DNA of 64,000 nt from Luteimonas sp. S4-F44 (GCF_022637415.1 NZ_CP093340.1:496001-560000); one strand, 5' to 3'. Positions 35,928 to 45,045 are shown, counted from the stretch's first letter. The notes: generated by a model from the letters alone, not told the origin. Made by a program: numbers and translations.

Positions 35928-37049
35928 TCAGGCCAGCAGCCGCGCCCAGCCCTCGAACCCTTCCACACGCCGGAAGACCAGCTTCACGCACACCAGCAAC
36001 GGCACCGCCAGCAACAGGCCGACGATCCCCCACATCCAGCCGAACAGCAGCAGTGCCAGCACCAGCATCAGCGGTGACAGCGCCATCCGCCGGCCCAGCA
36101 CGATCGGGGTGACGAACTGGCCTTCGAGCGTGTGCAGCGCCAGGTAGATCGCCGCTGGAATCACCGGCGCCCAGGCCGGGGTCGGCCAGGTGCCGTCGTA
36201 ACTGACGAAGCCCACCAGCAGCATCAGCAGCACGCCGATCAGCGGGCCAACGTAGGGCGCGAAGTTCAGCAGCGCGACGACCGTTCCCCATAACAGCGCG
36301 TCCTGCAGCGGCAGACCCATCCACAGCAGAATGCCGGCGAACAGCGCGCCCAGCAAGGTGTTGATGATCGAGATGGTCAGCACGTAGCGGGAGATCTCAC
36401 GCTCGATCGATTGCAGGATGTCGACAGTGAGCTTGCGGCGCTGGCGGTCGGGCAGCAGGGCGATCGCGTTGCGTTGCAGGTTCTCGCCATAGACCATGAA
36501 AAAGAACGTCAGCAGCACCACCGCCAGCACCGAGGCCAGCATGCGCGGGGTGGCGACGAGTGTGCGCCAGGAACTGTCATCCTGGATCCGCACCAACTGC
36601 ACACGACGCTGCGGACGGTCCTCGGTCGCACGGGCGAAGGTTTCGGCCGCCCGGTTCGCCTGCTGCACCGGCTGGGTCATCTGCTGCAGACGCGGTGCCA
36701 GCGCACGCAACTGCTTGGGCGCCTGCTGCACCCATTCGCTGGCTGGCCCGTAGAGCTGGGTGCCGAGCAACCCGGTGGCGGTGAGCCCGGCGGTCAGCAC
36801 CAGCAAGGCACCGATGAAGCGGGGAATCCACAGCCGACGCAGGCCGCGCAGCACGGGATTACCAATCAATGCGAAGAACATCGCCAGCAACACCGGCAGG
36901 ATCACGCCCTGCGCGGCCCACAATGTGACCAGCACCGCGAGCGTGGTCAGCACCACCAGCGCGGTCGAGGCGCGCGGCCGGGGGGCGACAGGCGTGGGCA
37001 CCGGCGGCGGTGCATCCTCCGGCGGAGGCGGCGTGGTCGGGGTGCTCAT
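35928..37049 (-). CDS. AI-2E/PerM family permease
   Basis: 373-residue membrane protein of the AI-2E transporter (TqsA/PerM) family with about eight helices. Clear features are an N-terminal helix pair around LPVLLAMFFALIGNPVLRGL, a long amphipathic region (~100-170), and the conserved C-terminal GTVVALLNFAPYVGPLIG and LEGQFVTPIVLGRRMALSPL blocks. The first ~28 residues are Pro-rich. Members export autoinducer-2 or act as Na+/H+ antiporters, so the substrate is left open. Confidence 0.92.
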   Translation of the reverse strand: MSTPTTPPPPEDAPPPVPTPVAPRPRASTALVVLTTLAVLVTLWAAQGVILPVLLAMFFALIGNPVLRGLRRLWIPRFIGALLVLTAGLTATGLLGTQLYGPASEWVQQAPKQLRALAPRLQQMTQPVQQANRAAETFARATEDRPQRRVQLVRIQDDSSWRTLVATPRMLASVLAVVLLTFFFMVYGENLQRNAIALLPDRQRRKLTVDILQSIEREISRYVLTISIINTLLGALFAGILLWMGLPLQDALLWGTVVALLNFAPYVGPLIGVLLMLLVGFVSYDGTWPTPAWAPVIPAAIYLALHTLEGQFVTPIVLGRRMALSPLMLVLALLLFGWMWGIVGLLLAVPLLVCVKLVFRRVEGFEGWARLLA

Positions 37050-37077
37050 CGAAGGAAAGGACGCGTCTGGGCGGCGC

Positions 37078-37635
37078 TCAGCGTCCGGATTCCGACATTT
37101 CGGTGGCGGCCTCGGCAGGCCTGGGCTGAGCGTCGTATACCGGCTCGGGTCGCCGGCGGTCGGCGCGGATACCCGCGGCCGGCGCCGCGTCGTCGACTGT
37201 ACCGGCGGCGAGGTCGGCCGAGCCGGCCGCCGGATTGTGGGGGGCTGTCGTGGTGACGCCGGCCGCTGCCGGCGACGTCGCCTCGCTCGCGACATCGGTC
37301 GCGGCCTCTTCGGAGGCATCGGTGGCATCGGCCGCCTGCTTGGCGCCGACCGCTGCGATCGTCGCCTGGATAGAGGAGGCCAGGCCCGACAACGCGCTGA
37401 CCATTTGCAGCGACTTCGGCCCGCCCAGCTTGCCCAGCCGGCGCAGCGCCAGCTTGGGCTGGGCGACCCCGGTGGCGAAGCCGGCGATCAGGCCGGCGAT
37501 CACGATACGCGACGGCGTCCAGGCCTCACGCCAACTCGAGCGCAACGCTGCGTGGCGGTCGAGCGTCTGCACCACGCGCCCGTCGACCAGCGCCTCGGCA
37601 CGTTCGACCCGTGTCTTGAGTCCTTTGAAGTTCAT
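37078..37635 (-). CDS. YqjK-like conserved protein, unknown function
   Basis: 185-residue protein. Residues 1-95 contain a short charged start (MNFKGLKTRVERAEALVDGR) and a hydrophobic stretch SRIVIAGLIAGFATGVA, then a helical segment. The remaining ~90 residues are Ala/Thr/Pro-rich and probably disordered. It occupies the third position of a YqjD-YqjE-YqjK-like trio, its ATG overlapping the stop of the holin-like gene by four bases. The position-based label is an inference; no enzymatic motif is visible. Confidence 0.7.
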   Translation of the reverse strand: MNFKGLKTRVERAEALVDGRVVQTLDRHAALRSSWREAWTPSRIVIAGLIAGFATGVAQPKLALRRLGKLGGPKSLQMVSALSGLASSIQATIAAVGAKQAADATDASEEAATDVASEATSPAAAGVTTTAPHNPAAGSADLAAGTVDDAAPAAGIRADRRRPEPVYDAQPRPAEAATEMSESGR

Positions 37636-38147
37636 GGCGTCCTCGGTGTCTGCGCTGGCGGCGGGACGTCCTCGTCGTCATCGTCATGCGTGCTCTCGGA
37701 GAACATCCCCAGTCGGGTCAGCTGGCGCCGTGTGGCGTGCATGCCAGCATGATCGAAGAACACCGAGACCCGCCAGGCCGCCAGTGCGGTCACCAGCAGA
37801 CTGATGGCCATCGCAATCGAGATCGAGGCCAGCCACGACAGGCCCCAGGACTGCAGCAACGCAATCGCGGCGCCCATGGCCAGCAACCACGCCGAGGCGC
37901 CGAACACCACCGAGACAGCCGACCACGCCAGGGCCCGTCCCAGTGCGCTGCGGGCCAGGGCGAAATCGGCCGACACCAGCCTGCGCAGCGCGCGTCCGGT
38001 CGCGAGCCCGGAGCCCAATGTCTCCTTGGCCGCCGCGCGGACGCGGCGGACGCTTTCATCCAGGTTCGGCGCTTCGCCGGGCGCGCGGGTCGCACTGCCG
38101 GCCGGCTGCCCCTCGCGCGGGTCTTCCCCGGTCACGCGCTCGGTCAT
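37632..38147 (-). CDS. YqjE/phage-holin family membrane protein
   Basis: 171-residue protein with two adjacent membrane helices (residues ~75-100 and ~105-128: AVSVVFGASAWLLAMGAA and ISIAMAISLLVTALAAW) between charged cytoplasmic tails, the layout of the YqjE family. Such proteins sit beside DUF883 proteins in stationary-phase and stress loci and may recruit ribosomes or remodel the inner membrane. The C-terminal tail has an acidic run HDDDDEDV. Confidence 0.8.
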   Translation of the reverse strand: MTERVTGEDPREGQPAGSATRAPGEAPNLDESVRRVRAAAKETLGSGLATGRALRRLVSADFALARSALGRALAWSAVSVVFGASAWLLAMGAAIALLQSWGLSWLASISIAMAISLLVTALAAWRVSVFFDHAGMHATRRQLTRLGMFSESTHDDDDEDVPPPAQTPRTP

Positions 38148-38159
38148 GTCGATCCGCGA

Positions 38160-38516
38160 TTACTTGCTGCGGGCGAGCTTGGCGATGATCCAGCCCGCCG
38201 CGAACGCCGTGCCGAAGGCTGCGATGGGACGCTCGCGGATCAGGTCGGCGGCACTGTCGATCAGGTCGCGGCCCTTCTCCATGAGCAGGTCGGCTTGTTC
38301 TTTTGCAGCGGCGGTGCCTTCCTCGACTGCGGCCAACCCGGCAGAGGCCGAACCGGCGAGATCGGCCTTGACGCTGGCCTTGCCGAGCTTGAGCTCTTCG
38401 CCCGCGACGCCAGCGGCATTCTTCACGGCCGAGGTCGCATCACGCGCCGCCTGCGCCAGGTGGTTGCCGGCTTCGCCGAGGTTGGACTTCACCGTTTCGG
38501 TGGAGGTGGGGCTCAT
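38160..38516 (-). CDS. DUF883 (YqjD/ElaB-like) membrane-anchored stress protein
   Basis: 118-residue protein with a long amphipathic Ala-rich helix (residues ~10-85) and a C-terminal GxxxG-type membrane anchor preceded by RERP (LIRERPIAAFGTAFAAGWII), the hallmark of the YqjD/ElaB family. In E. coli these tail-anchored proteins bind ribosomes in stationary phase. It is the first gene of the trio and lies 12 bases before the holin-like gene. Confidence 0.88.
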   Translation of the reverse strand: MSPTSTETVKSNLGEAGNHLAQAARDATSAVKNAAGVAGEELKLGKASVKADLAGSASAGLAAVEEGTAAAKEQADLLMEKGRDLIDSAADLIRERPIAAFGTAFAAGWIIAKLARSK

Positions 38517-38571
38517 CTTCGCTCACTCCTGTGTGGGACGTGCCGTGCGGACGCGCACGGCGCGGATGGGG

Positions 38572-39996
38572 TCAACGCATGATCACGTTGTAGATGCGTC
38601 CGCCGCGTGAAATGCGCATGGCCAGATCGGTCGGCCGGTTGGCCAGCGAATCGCGGAATCCCGCGAGGTCGCGGAACTCGCCACTGTTGGCGGCCAGGAT
38701 CAGGTCGCCCTCGCGCAGGCCATTGTCGAATGCCCGGCTGCCGGGGGCCACCTTTTCGATCCGCACGCCACCGATTCGGTTGTTCTGGCGACGGACTGCC
38801 TCGGGCAGATCGGCCAGTGTCGCGCCGGCCAGGCGCGGGTCGAAGCTCGCGCCGTCGCGGGGCAGGGCGCGCAGGCGGGTGTCGATCTTCAGCGGCTTGC
38901 CGTCGCGCAGTACCTCCAGCGTCACCGGCGCATCGAGTGTCTGCAGGCCCTGGAAATTGCGCAGCGCCTCGCTGTTGTCGATGCGCTGTCCGTTGGCGGC
39001 GATCACCACATCGCCCGTCCGCAGCCCGGCGTCGGCGGCCGGCGAACCGCCGTAGACGCGCGTGACCACCGCACCGCGGGGCGCCTCCAGGCCCAGGCCT
39101 TGCGCGATGCGCGCATCGACGGTCTGGGTGTCGACGCCGAGCGTGCCGCGCTGCACGCTGCCGGTGGTCGCCAGCTGGGTCATCACGTTGCGCGCCAAGC
39201 CGATCGGGATCGCGAAGCCCAGGCCGATGTTGCCCGCCATGCTGCCCTGGGTATTGAAGCTGGCGGTGTTGATGCCGACCAACTCGCCGCGCAGGTTGAC
39301 CAGCGCGCCGCCGGAGTTACCGGGATTGATCGAGGCGTCGGTCTGGATGAAGTTCTGAAAGCCCACGCCCGGCACGTTGCTGCGCTCGACCGCCGAGACG
39401 ATGCCCGAGGTCACGGTCTGCCCGAATCCGAACGGGTTGCCGACCGCAACGACGAAATCGCCGACCTGCAGGTTGCTGTCCTGGGCCAGCGGGATCGCGG
39501 TCAGGCCCGAGGCCTTGACCCGCATCAGCGCCACGTCGGTGTCGACGTCCGAGCCGATGAACTCGGCTTCGAGCGTACGCCCGTCCGACAGCGTCACCGA
39601 GACATCGTCTGCACCTTCGATGACGTGGTGGTTGGTGAGCACGTAGCCCTGCGCGGCATCGACGATGACGCCCGAGCCGAGCGATTCGTTGATGCGTTCC
39701 TGCGATAGCTCCGGAAACATCCGCCGAAAGAAGGGGTCGTTGCCGAACGGGCTCACCCGCACGCGCTGCTTGGTGTGCACCGACACCACCGAAGGCGTGA
39801 CCTGGCGCAGCATCGGCGCCAGCGACGGCAGCGGCTGGCCATCGACCGCGGCGGGCAGGGCGACCATCGGCACCGCGGCGCTCCCGGGCGGCGTCGCCGC
39901 CGCAGGCTGTTGCAGTGCGTCGCGCATCGCGGTCGCAGCGAAGCCGCCGAACGCGGCGGCGAGGGTCAGGGCGAGAAGCGTGGTCTTGGCTCGCAT
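38572..39996 (-). CDS. degQ: Do/DegP-family periplasmic serine protease and chaperone
   Basis: 474-residue HtrA-family protease with a signal peptide (TTLLALTLAAAFGGFAATA). The trypsin-like domain has His in TNHHVIEGA, Asp in DVDTDVALMRV and Ser in INPGNSGGAL. Two PDZ domains follow (~280-370 and ~385-474), the last ending in SRGGRIYNVIMR. It degrades or refolds misfolded envelope proteins. The start is set by the signal peptide. Homologues are often named MucD in this family, and DegP/DegQ cannot be told apart by eye. Confidence 0.93.
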   Translation of the reverse strand: MRAKTTLLALTLAAAFGGFAATAMRDALQQPAAATPPGSAAVPMVALPAAVDGQPLPSLAPMLRQVTPSVVSVHTKQRVRVSPFGNDPFFRRMFPELSQERINESLGSGVIVDAAQGYVLTNHHVIEGADDVSVTLSDGRTLEAEFIGSDVDTDVALMRVKASGLTAIPLAQDSNLQVGDFVVAVGNPFGFGQTVTSGIVSAVERSNVPGVGFQNFIQTDASINPGNSGGALVNLRGELVGINTASFNTQGSMAGNIGLGFAIPIGLARNVMTQLATTGSVQRGTLGVDTQTVDARIAQGLGLEAPRGAVVTRVYGGSPAADAGLRTGDVVIAANGQRIDNSEALRNFQGLQTLDAPVTLEVLRDGKPLKIDTRLRALPRDGASFDPRLAGATLADLPEAVRRQNNRIGGVRIEKVAPGSRAFDNGLREGDLILAANSGEFRDLAGFRDSLANRPTDLAMRISRGGRIYNVIMR

Positions 39997-40337
39997 GGCG
40001 GTGGCATCCCCTGTCGGCTTGGCCGTGGCGGAAACGAATCGGATCGGAAATCGAACGTGGTGGCTGCGGCGGCGTTGGTCAAGCGCTCTGCGAGACCTGT
40101 GGCGGCCGGCGCCGTCGCAGTGTCGCTGCCTGCGCTTGAATCGGTGTTGAAGTCCGCATTCATGCGGCGGCTGCGCACCCGACGCGACCGGGTGGGGGAC
40201 CCTGTCCGGCGCACCGGCCAAGCGTTGCCGAAAATGCCCGCCCGCCATCGGCACGCGCGGCTACTCGGGGGTATCGGGTCGCGTTACATTGCGCGGTGCG
40301 GGCGACCGGCCCGCACGCACAGGACGAGGGCAGCAGC
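39997..40337. other. Intergenic region between divergent degQ and histone-like gene
   Basis: 341 bases without a convincing gene. It must hold the promoters of both divergent genes. A minus-strand frame from ATG 40163 (MNADFNTDSSAGSDTATAP) overlaps the degQ start; it is Ala/Thr/Ser-rich, has no clear ribosome binding site and was not accepted. No strong hairpin or repeat seen. Confidence 0.5.
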
Positions 40338-40883
40338 ATGGGCAAGGACAAGGGGAAGACCGCTGGACACGCTGGCGACGTGGTCGCAGTCGTGCGCAAG
40401 CGGGTCCGGACGGCCGCCGCATCGGTCGAGACCTCCGCCCGGCACGCCGAGGCGGCCGTGGCGGACGGCGCCCGCACGCTGGGCGATCGGGCCAGCCGCA
40501 TCGTGGCCAAAGCTGCCGATGCGGTGAGTCGGCGCGTGGCCGCAGCGCGCGAAACGCTGGAGACCGCGCAGTCGGCCGCCGCGGCCGAGATCGCTGCGCT
40601 CAAGCGCAAGGGCGCCGGACGGACCGCGGTCGAACGCGCGGCTGCGAAGGCGCGCCCGGCGAAGGCCGCCAAGAAGACGTCTGCGCGTCCGGGCGCCAAG
40701 CCTGCGGCGAAGACTGCGGTGGGCAAGGTCGCCAAGAAGGCTGCGAAGAAGGTCGCAAAGAAGACCGCCAAGAAGGCGACGAGGAAGGCGACCAAGAAGA
40801 CCGTCGGCGCGACGACGACCACGGCGGCGCGTGCCGGCACGGCATCCAAGGCCTCGCGCAAGACGGCCGCCAAAACACGCTAG
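40338..40883 (+). CDS. Histone H1-like Lys/Ala-rich DNA-binding protein
   Basis: 181-residue basic protein. Residues ~10-95 are predicted amphipathic helices rich in Ala, Val and Arg (VVAVVRKRVRTAAASVETSA). The C-terminal ~75 residues consist of degenerate KAAKK/KKVAKK/KKATKK repeats, the composition of eukaryotic H1 tails and of bacterial H1-like proteins such as AlgP and Hc1. It should bind DNA nonspecifically and compact or regulate chromatin. ATG 40338 has GAGG upstream. Repeat length in such tails tends to vary between strains. The regulatory target is unknown. Confidence 0.82.
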   Translation: MGKDKGKTAGHAGDVVAVVRKRVRTAAASVETSARHAEAAVADGARTLGDRASRIVAKAADAVSRRVAAARETLETAQSAAAAEIAALKRKGAGRTAVERAAAKARPAKAAKKTSARPGAKPAAKTAVGKVAKKAAKKVAKKTAKKATRKATKKTVGATTTTAARAGTASKASRKTAAKTR

Positions 40884-40982
40884 ATGCGGTGCGTCGGTCT
40901 TGCCGGACGCCGCGCGGCGTGGCGAAGGCCGCATCGAATGAGGGGCTCGACCGCCATGCCGTGACGGCATGGCGGCGGGCGC

Positions 40983-41693
40983 TCAGGCGACCGCCTGGCT
41001 CAGGTCCGCGATCCGGTAGCCGGCGCCGGTGATCGTGTGCAGCAGTTGGACCGGCTGGTCGCGGTCGATGATCTTGCGCAGGTTGTACAGGTGGCTGCGC
41101 AGGGTGTCGGAGTCGGGCAGGCTCAGTCCCCAGATCTCCTGTTCGATCTCCCGGCGGGTCACCACCCGCGGCGCTTCGCGCATCAGGATGGTCAGGATCT
41201 TCATCGCGATCGGCGCGAGATTGAGCTCGCGTCCGCCGCGCTGGACGCGCAGCGAGACCGGGTCCAGGCGCAGGTCGCCGACCTCCAGCACCGCAGCCCC
41301 GACCTCGCGACGATCGCGGCGGATCAGCGCCCGGATCCGGGCTTCGAGTTCCTTGATGTCGAAGGGCTTGGTCAGGTAGTCGTCCGCGCCGGCCTCCAGG
41401 CCCTCGATCTTCTCCTCCAGCGAGTCACGCGCGGTCAGCATCAGGATCGGAGTGGCATTGCGACCGTCGGCGCGCAGGCGGCGACAGACTTCGATGCCGC
41501 CCAACCGGGGCAGCATCAGATCCAGCACGATGACGTCGAACGGATTTTCGGAAGCAATGTTGTAGGCGTCCAGGCCGTCGGCGGCATAGTCCACTTCGAA
41601 CCCCCGGCTTTCCAGATATTCGCCCACAGGTTCGGAAATATTGCGGTTGTCCTCGACCAGAAGGACGAGGCCTCCGGGGCTGTGATGCGCCAT
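40983..41693 (-). CDS. OmpR-family response regulator
   Basis: 236-residue regulator: receiver domain with phospho-acceptor Asp58 (VIVLDLMLP), acidic pair (LLVEDN), conserved Lys in DDYLTKPFD, and a C-terminal winged helix (RVVTRREIEQEIWGLSLPDSDTLRSHLYNLRK). No histidine kinase is adjacent, so it is an orphan in this window. The start has CGGAG nine bases upstream. It lies 103 bases after the diguanylate cyclase gene on the same strand and may be co-transcribed with it. Confidence 0.93.
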   Translation of the reverse strand: MAHHSPGGLVLLVEDNRNISEPVGEYLESRGFEVDYAADGLDAYNIASENPFDVIVLDLMLPRLGGIEVCRRLRADGRNATPILMLTARDSLEEKIEGLEAGADDYLTKPFDIKELEARIRALIRRDRREVGAAVLEVGDLRLDPVSLRVQRGGRELNLAPIAMKILTILMREAPRVVTRREIEQEIWGLSLPDSDTLRSHLYNLRKIIDRDQPVQLLHTITGAGYRIADLSQAVA

Positions 41694-41796
41694 CCAACGA
41701 ACTCCGACTGCAATTAAGGTCGGCGAAGGTCGCATCAGATCGGTGCAGGTCCGGTGAACGCGGCAGCGCCCTGCGCCGGGCGGTCGTGCAGCCTCG

Positions 41797-43431
41797 TCAG
41801 GCGACCGCGGCGGCGGCCGTTTCGGTCCGATCGCGTCCGCCGCGCTTGGCTGCATACATTGCCGAATCGGCGCGGCGCAGCAGGGCTGCGGTGTCCCGGT
41901 CCAGCGGGTGCAGGGCGCTGACACCGGCGCTCAGGGTGACCCGAAGGCCGGTGATGCCCAGCGCGGTGCCGATGTCCTGCAGCGAGACGCGGAGCACGTC
42001 GATGCGCGTCTGCGCATGCACCGGCTCGGCACCGGGCAGGATGGCCAGAAATTCCTCGCCGCCCATGCGCGCGATGTGGTCGGCGTCGCGGAATGCGTGC
42101 CGCAGCGCGCGGGCAACATGGCGCAGGACACGGTCGCCGGTCTCGTGGCCATGGACATCGTTGATGCGCTTGAAATGGTCGACGTCGAGAAAGGCGATCG
42201 TCAGCGGTGTGTCGGTAACGCGCGCATCGGCCACGCACTGCTCGAGCCGTTCCAGCGCGGCACGCCGATTGGGCAGGCCGGTCAGCGCATCGGTCTGCGC
42301 GAGCATGCGCATCTCGTCGCGCTGGCGCCGCAGCCGGCCCAGCCGCAGCGTCAGGGTCATGCTGCAGGTCAGCGCCAGCCAGGCGCCGGCCAGCATGAAG
42401 GCCTCCACCTTCCACAGCGCCAGCCCATCGGGCCAGGCCGCCTGCAGGCCGGCGATCGGCAGGAACGGGATCACGCCGGCCAGCAGCAGCAAGCCATCGC
42501 CACGGCGCTGCGTCAGTGCGGCCAGTGCCGTGATCGCGAACGCCAGGCACAGCAGGTAGAAGCCCAGTTCGATCGCCACCGAAAGGGCGGCCACCGCCTG
42601 CGTCGGCAGCCAGGGAACCACGGCGGCCATCGCAATCAGGCCGCGCGCGCCCCAAGTGGTGGCCCGATCGAGCCGGGGGCGTCGCCGCCGCAGCCCGGAC
42701 TGGCGCAGCAAAGCGCTGGCGGTCAGGCCGGCCATGCCCAGCCCCAGCGCGACCAGGACCGGGACCGCAGCGCCGGCTACCGGAAGCCAGGGGCGGGGCC
42801 AGGCCCACAGCCCGGACAGCAACGCCTGCCACAGCGCGAACAGCGATGCGGCCATCGCGTAATTGGCGAATGCGCGCTCACGGGTGGCGAAGAACGCCAG
42901 CAGCGCCGAGACCAGCAGCGTCAGCACCACCGTGATCGAGGCGATGCGGACCGCGAAGCGTGCAATGTCGGCCCGCTGGATCGGCGCAGGTTGGCCCAGC
43001 TGGACGATCGGGCGCCACAGGGGCAGCGCGTTGTCGTCGAAGCCGACTTCGATCGGCGCGGTGTCGCCCGCCTCGGGCACGATCACCGCGCCGACCCCGG
43101 CGCGGAACCGCGAATCCAAGGTCCGGGCATCCTCGGGCGAACCGCAGCGCAGGCGCGTGCCGTGCTGGATGTCGACCGAGCCGGCGAAGGTGTTCATCAC
43201 CACCACGGCCTGTGGCGCACCGGACCAGCCGCCCTCGGGCGCAGGCAGGCGCAGTGCGACATGCGGACCGGTGTGGGCATGGTCGCAGGCCTGCGAGGCC
43301 TCGACTGCCGTCGTCGGCAGACCCGTGACCACCGGCGCATCGTGATGCCAGCCGACGCAGGCCGCCAGCGACAGCACGCCTGCACAGATCGTCAGCAGCC
43401 CCGCCTTGCGCATCCCCGATCCCGTCTTCAT
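41797..43431 (-). CDS. Membrane diguanylate cyclase with lipoprotein-like signal
   Basis: 544-residue GGDEF protein. The N-terminus has a signal ending LSLAAC, so it may be lipidated. A ~130-residue periplasmic sensor follows, then seven hydrophobic helices (~160-360), reminiscent of 7TMR-DISM sensors. The GGDEF domain (~375-540) has TDALTGLPNRRAALERLE and the active-site GGEEF at 457-461. An inhibitory I-site RDAD lies exactly five residues upstream (448-451). It should make cyclic-di-GMP under product feedback control. ATG 43431 is preferred to ATG 43413. Confidence 0.92.
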   Translation of the reverse strand: MKTGSGMRKAGLLTICAGVLSLAACVGWHHDAPVVTGLPTTAVEASQACDHAHTGPHVALRLPAPEGGWSGAPQAVVVMNTFAGSVDIQHGTRLRCGSPEDARTLDSRFRAGVGAVIVPEAGDTAPIEVGFDDNALPLWRPIVQLGQPAPIQRADIARFAVRIASITVVLTLLVSALLAFFATRERAFANYAMAASLFALWQALLSGLWAWPRPWLPVAGAAVPVLVALGLGMAGLTASALLRQSGLRRRRPRLDRATTWGARGLIAMAAVVPWLPTQAVAALSVAIELGFYLLCLAFAITALAALTQRRGDGLLLLAGVIPFLPIAGLQAAWPDGLALWKVEAFMLAGAWLALTCSMTLTLRLGRLRRQRDEMRMLAQTDALTGLPNRRAALERLEQCVADARVTDTPLTIAFLDVDHFKRINDVHGHETGDRVLRHVARALRHAFRDADHIARMGGEEFLAILPGAEPVHAQTRIDVLRVSLQDIGTALGITGLRVTLSAGVSALHPLDRDTAALLRRADSAMYAAKRGGRDRTETAAAAVA

Positions 43432-43565
43432 GCCCGCTTCGCTCACCGCTTCGCGTCGAAGCAGTCCCTGCGCCTTCCCAAGGAAGGGACGACATGGTAC
43501 GGGATGGGCGTGATCGACCGTCGTCCGGGGTGGCGTACCCTGTCGCGCCCTGCCGGAGCCCTTAG

Positions 43566-43886
43566 ATGGGTGCGCGTGCCATCGTCCACCTCCTGCTCCA
43601 CGCCGCGGTGCCGGCGCTGCTGGCCTGGCTGTTCTGGCGCGAGCGGTTCCTGCACGCCTGGGGTCTGCTGCTGCTCGGCTGGCTGATCGATCTCGACCAT
43701 CTGCTGGCCGACCCGGTGTACCAGCCCGATCGTTGCAGCATCGGCTTCCATCCGCTGCACACCGCGCCGGCGGTCGCGCTCTACGGCGCCATGGTGGTGC
43801 CGCGTCGCACGCGGCTGCTGGCGATCGGCCTGCTGGTGCACATCGCGCTGGATGCGATCGACTGCCTGTGGATGCGTCACGGCTGA
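43566..43886 (+). CDS. DUF6122 family small membrane protein
   Basis: 106-residue membrane protein with His/Asp-rich conserved motifs: AIVHLLLHAAVPALLAWLF, GWLIDLDHLLADPVYQPDRC, GFHPLHTAPA and HIALDAIDCLWM. This pattern of paired His and Asp within helices suggests a metal-dependent membrane hydrolase fold, but no activity is established. The last motif and length fit the DUF6122 family, recognised from memory. Divergent from the diguanylate cyclase gene. Confidence 0.75.
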   Translation: MGARAIVHLLLHAAVPALLAWLFWRERFLHAWGLLLLGWLIDLDHLLADPVYQPDRCSIGFHPLHTAPAVALYGAMVVPRRTRLLAIGLLVHIALDAIDCLWMRHG

Positions 43887-43970
43887 CCGGCATCGGGTCG
43901 CGGCCAGCGGCGATTCAACGAAACACTGGTAGCGTGGGCCGTCGCCCTCGGGTGTAACGGGACCTGCGCC

Positions 43971-44522
43971 ATGCGCACTTCGATGCTGACCTGGCTGCTT
44001 GCGGCCGCACTGGCGCCGCCGTTGGCTCTCGCCAGCGATGGACGCGCCGATCTGCGCCTGCCCGAGACGCCGATGTTCACCGGCGAGGCTGCATTCGGCG
44101 AGGGCGAGTACACCGGCCCGCGCACCGCGACGCCCGCCTGGCGTCAGCGCCACGACGACGCCCTGGTGCGGCGTGGCGGCTGCCCGACTGCGCCCGACGG
44201 CCAGGAACGCGCGATCACCGGCAGCGTCAGCACCGGCATCGGCCATTCCTCGCGTGGCGGCACCAGCCACTGGAACGCCGCCGATCTGAATCTGTGCCGC
44301 GAGCGCGAAGGCGAGGCCGGCGGCACCGTGAACCTCAATCTGCGCGTGGCGCGCTCCGACGGTCCGGTCGGCTACCGCGGCCTGGGCCTGCTGCCCGGCG
44401 ATGGGATGTACGACGCGTTCGATACGCCGTTCGGGCCGACCTGGCGCGACATCCACGACCCGTGGCCGGCCGGGCGTCCGCGCTCGGGCTCATGGACCGA
44501 GGGGCGTCGGCCCTGGCGCTGA
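43971..44522 (+). CDS. Secreted protein of unknown function
   Basis: 183-residue protein with a signal peptide (MLTWLLAAALAPPLALAS, cleavage near residue 22). The mature part is Gly/Arg/Asp-rich with two Cys (RGGCPTAPD and NLCRERE) that could form a disulfide in the periplasm. No family recognised. It follows the DUF6122 gene by 84 bases on the same strand. Confidence 0.65.
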   Translation: MRTSMLTWLLAAALAPPLALASDGRADLRLPETPMFTGEAAFGEGEYTGPRTATPAWRQRHDDALVRRGGCPTAPDGQERAITGSVSTGIGHSSRGGTSHWNAADLNLCREREGEAGGTVNLNLRVARSDGPVGYRGLGLLPGDGMYDAFDTPFGPTWRDIHDPWPAGRPRSGSWTEGRRPWR

Positions 44523-44626
44523 GCGCGCCGCGCTCGACCCCGCGTCGCATTGCATCGCGCTCACATCCGCCTGCCTACATTGGCTTGGCGCCATCCGGCG
44601 CGATGCAGCGAAGTGGAGGCGAAACG

Positions 44627-45025
44627 ATGACGATGAAGATTCCCCAGGGCGCGATGATCGTGGTGGCCAACGGGGGCGCGGCGCGCGTGTTCACCAATGT
44701 CGGGCAAGCGGGCGCGCTGACGCTGCGCCAGGAAGCGCTGCTGGAGGGCATGAACCTCGACGACGACGGCCCGGCCGGCGCGATGCCTGCCGAATCGAGC
44801 GCATCGCAACTCGACGAGGCCACGTTCGCCAAGCAGTTGGCGCTGGGGCTCAACGAAGGCGCCTTGAAGAACAAGTTCACCGACCTGGTGCTGATCGCCG
44901 ACCCGAATACGCTGGGGCGGGTCCGGCCGTTGTTGCACAAGGAAACCACCCAGCGCCTGGTCGCGGATCTGGCCAAGGACTATACGAACCTGCCGCTCGA
45001 CGCGATCGAGCGTGCATTGTCTTAA
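44627..45025 (+). CDS. Host attachment protein family (PF10116-like)
   Basis: 132-residue cytosolic protein with the family pattern: IPQGAMIVVANGGAARVFTN at the start, FAKQLALGLNEGALKNKFTDLVLIA in the middle, and LGRVRPLLHKETTQRLVADL ending with KDYTNLPLDAIE. The name comes from rhizobial mutants defective in attachment, and the real biochemical role is unclear. The fold resembles release-factor-like domains. ATG 44627 follows a GGAGG site. Confidence 0.82.
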   Translation: MTMKIPQGAMIVVANGGAARVFTNVGQAGALTLRQEALLEGMNLDDDGPAGAMPAESSASQLDEATFAKQLALGLNEGALKNKFTDLVLIADPNTLGRVRPLLHKETTQRLVADLAKDYTNLPLDAIERALS

Positions 45026-45045
45026 GTAAGTCGGAGCGGCTGACC

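Noticed and set aside
39966..40163. Minus-strand 65-codon frame upstream of degQ (MNADFNTDSSAG)
   Set aside because: Overlaps the degQ start, lacks a ribosome binding site, and is Ala/Thr/Pro-rich without recognisable features.
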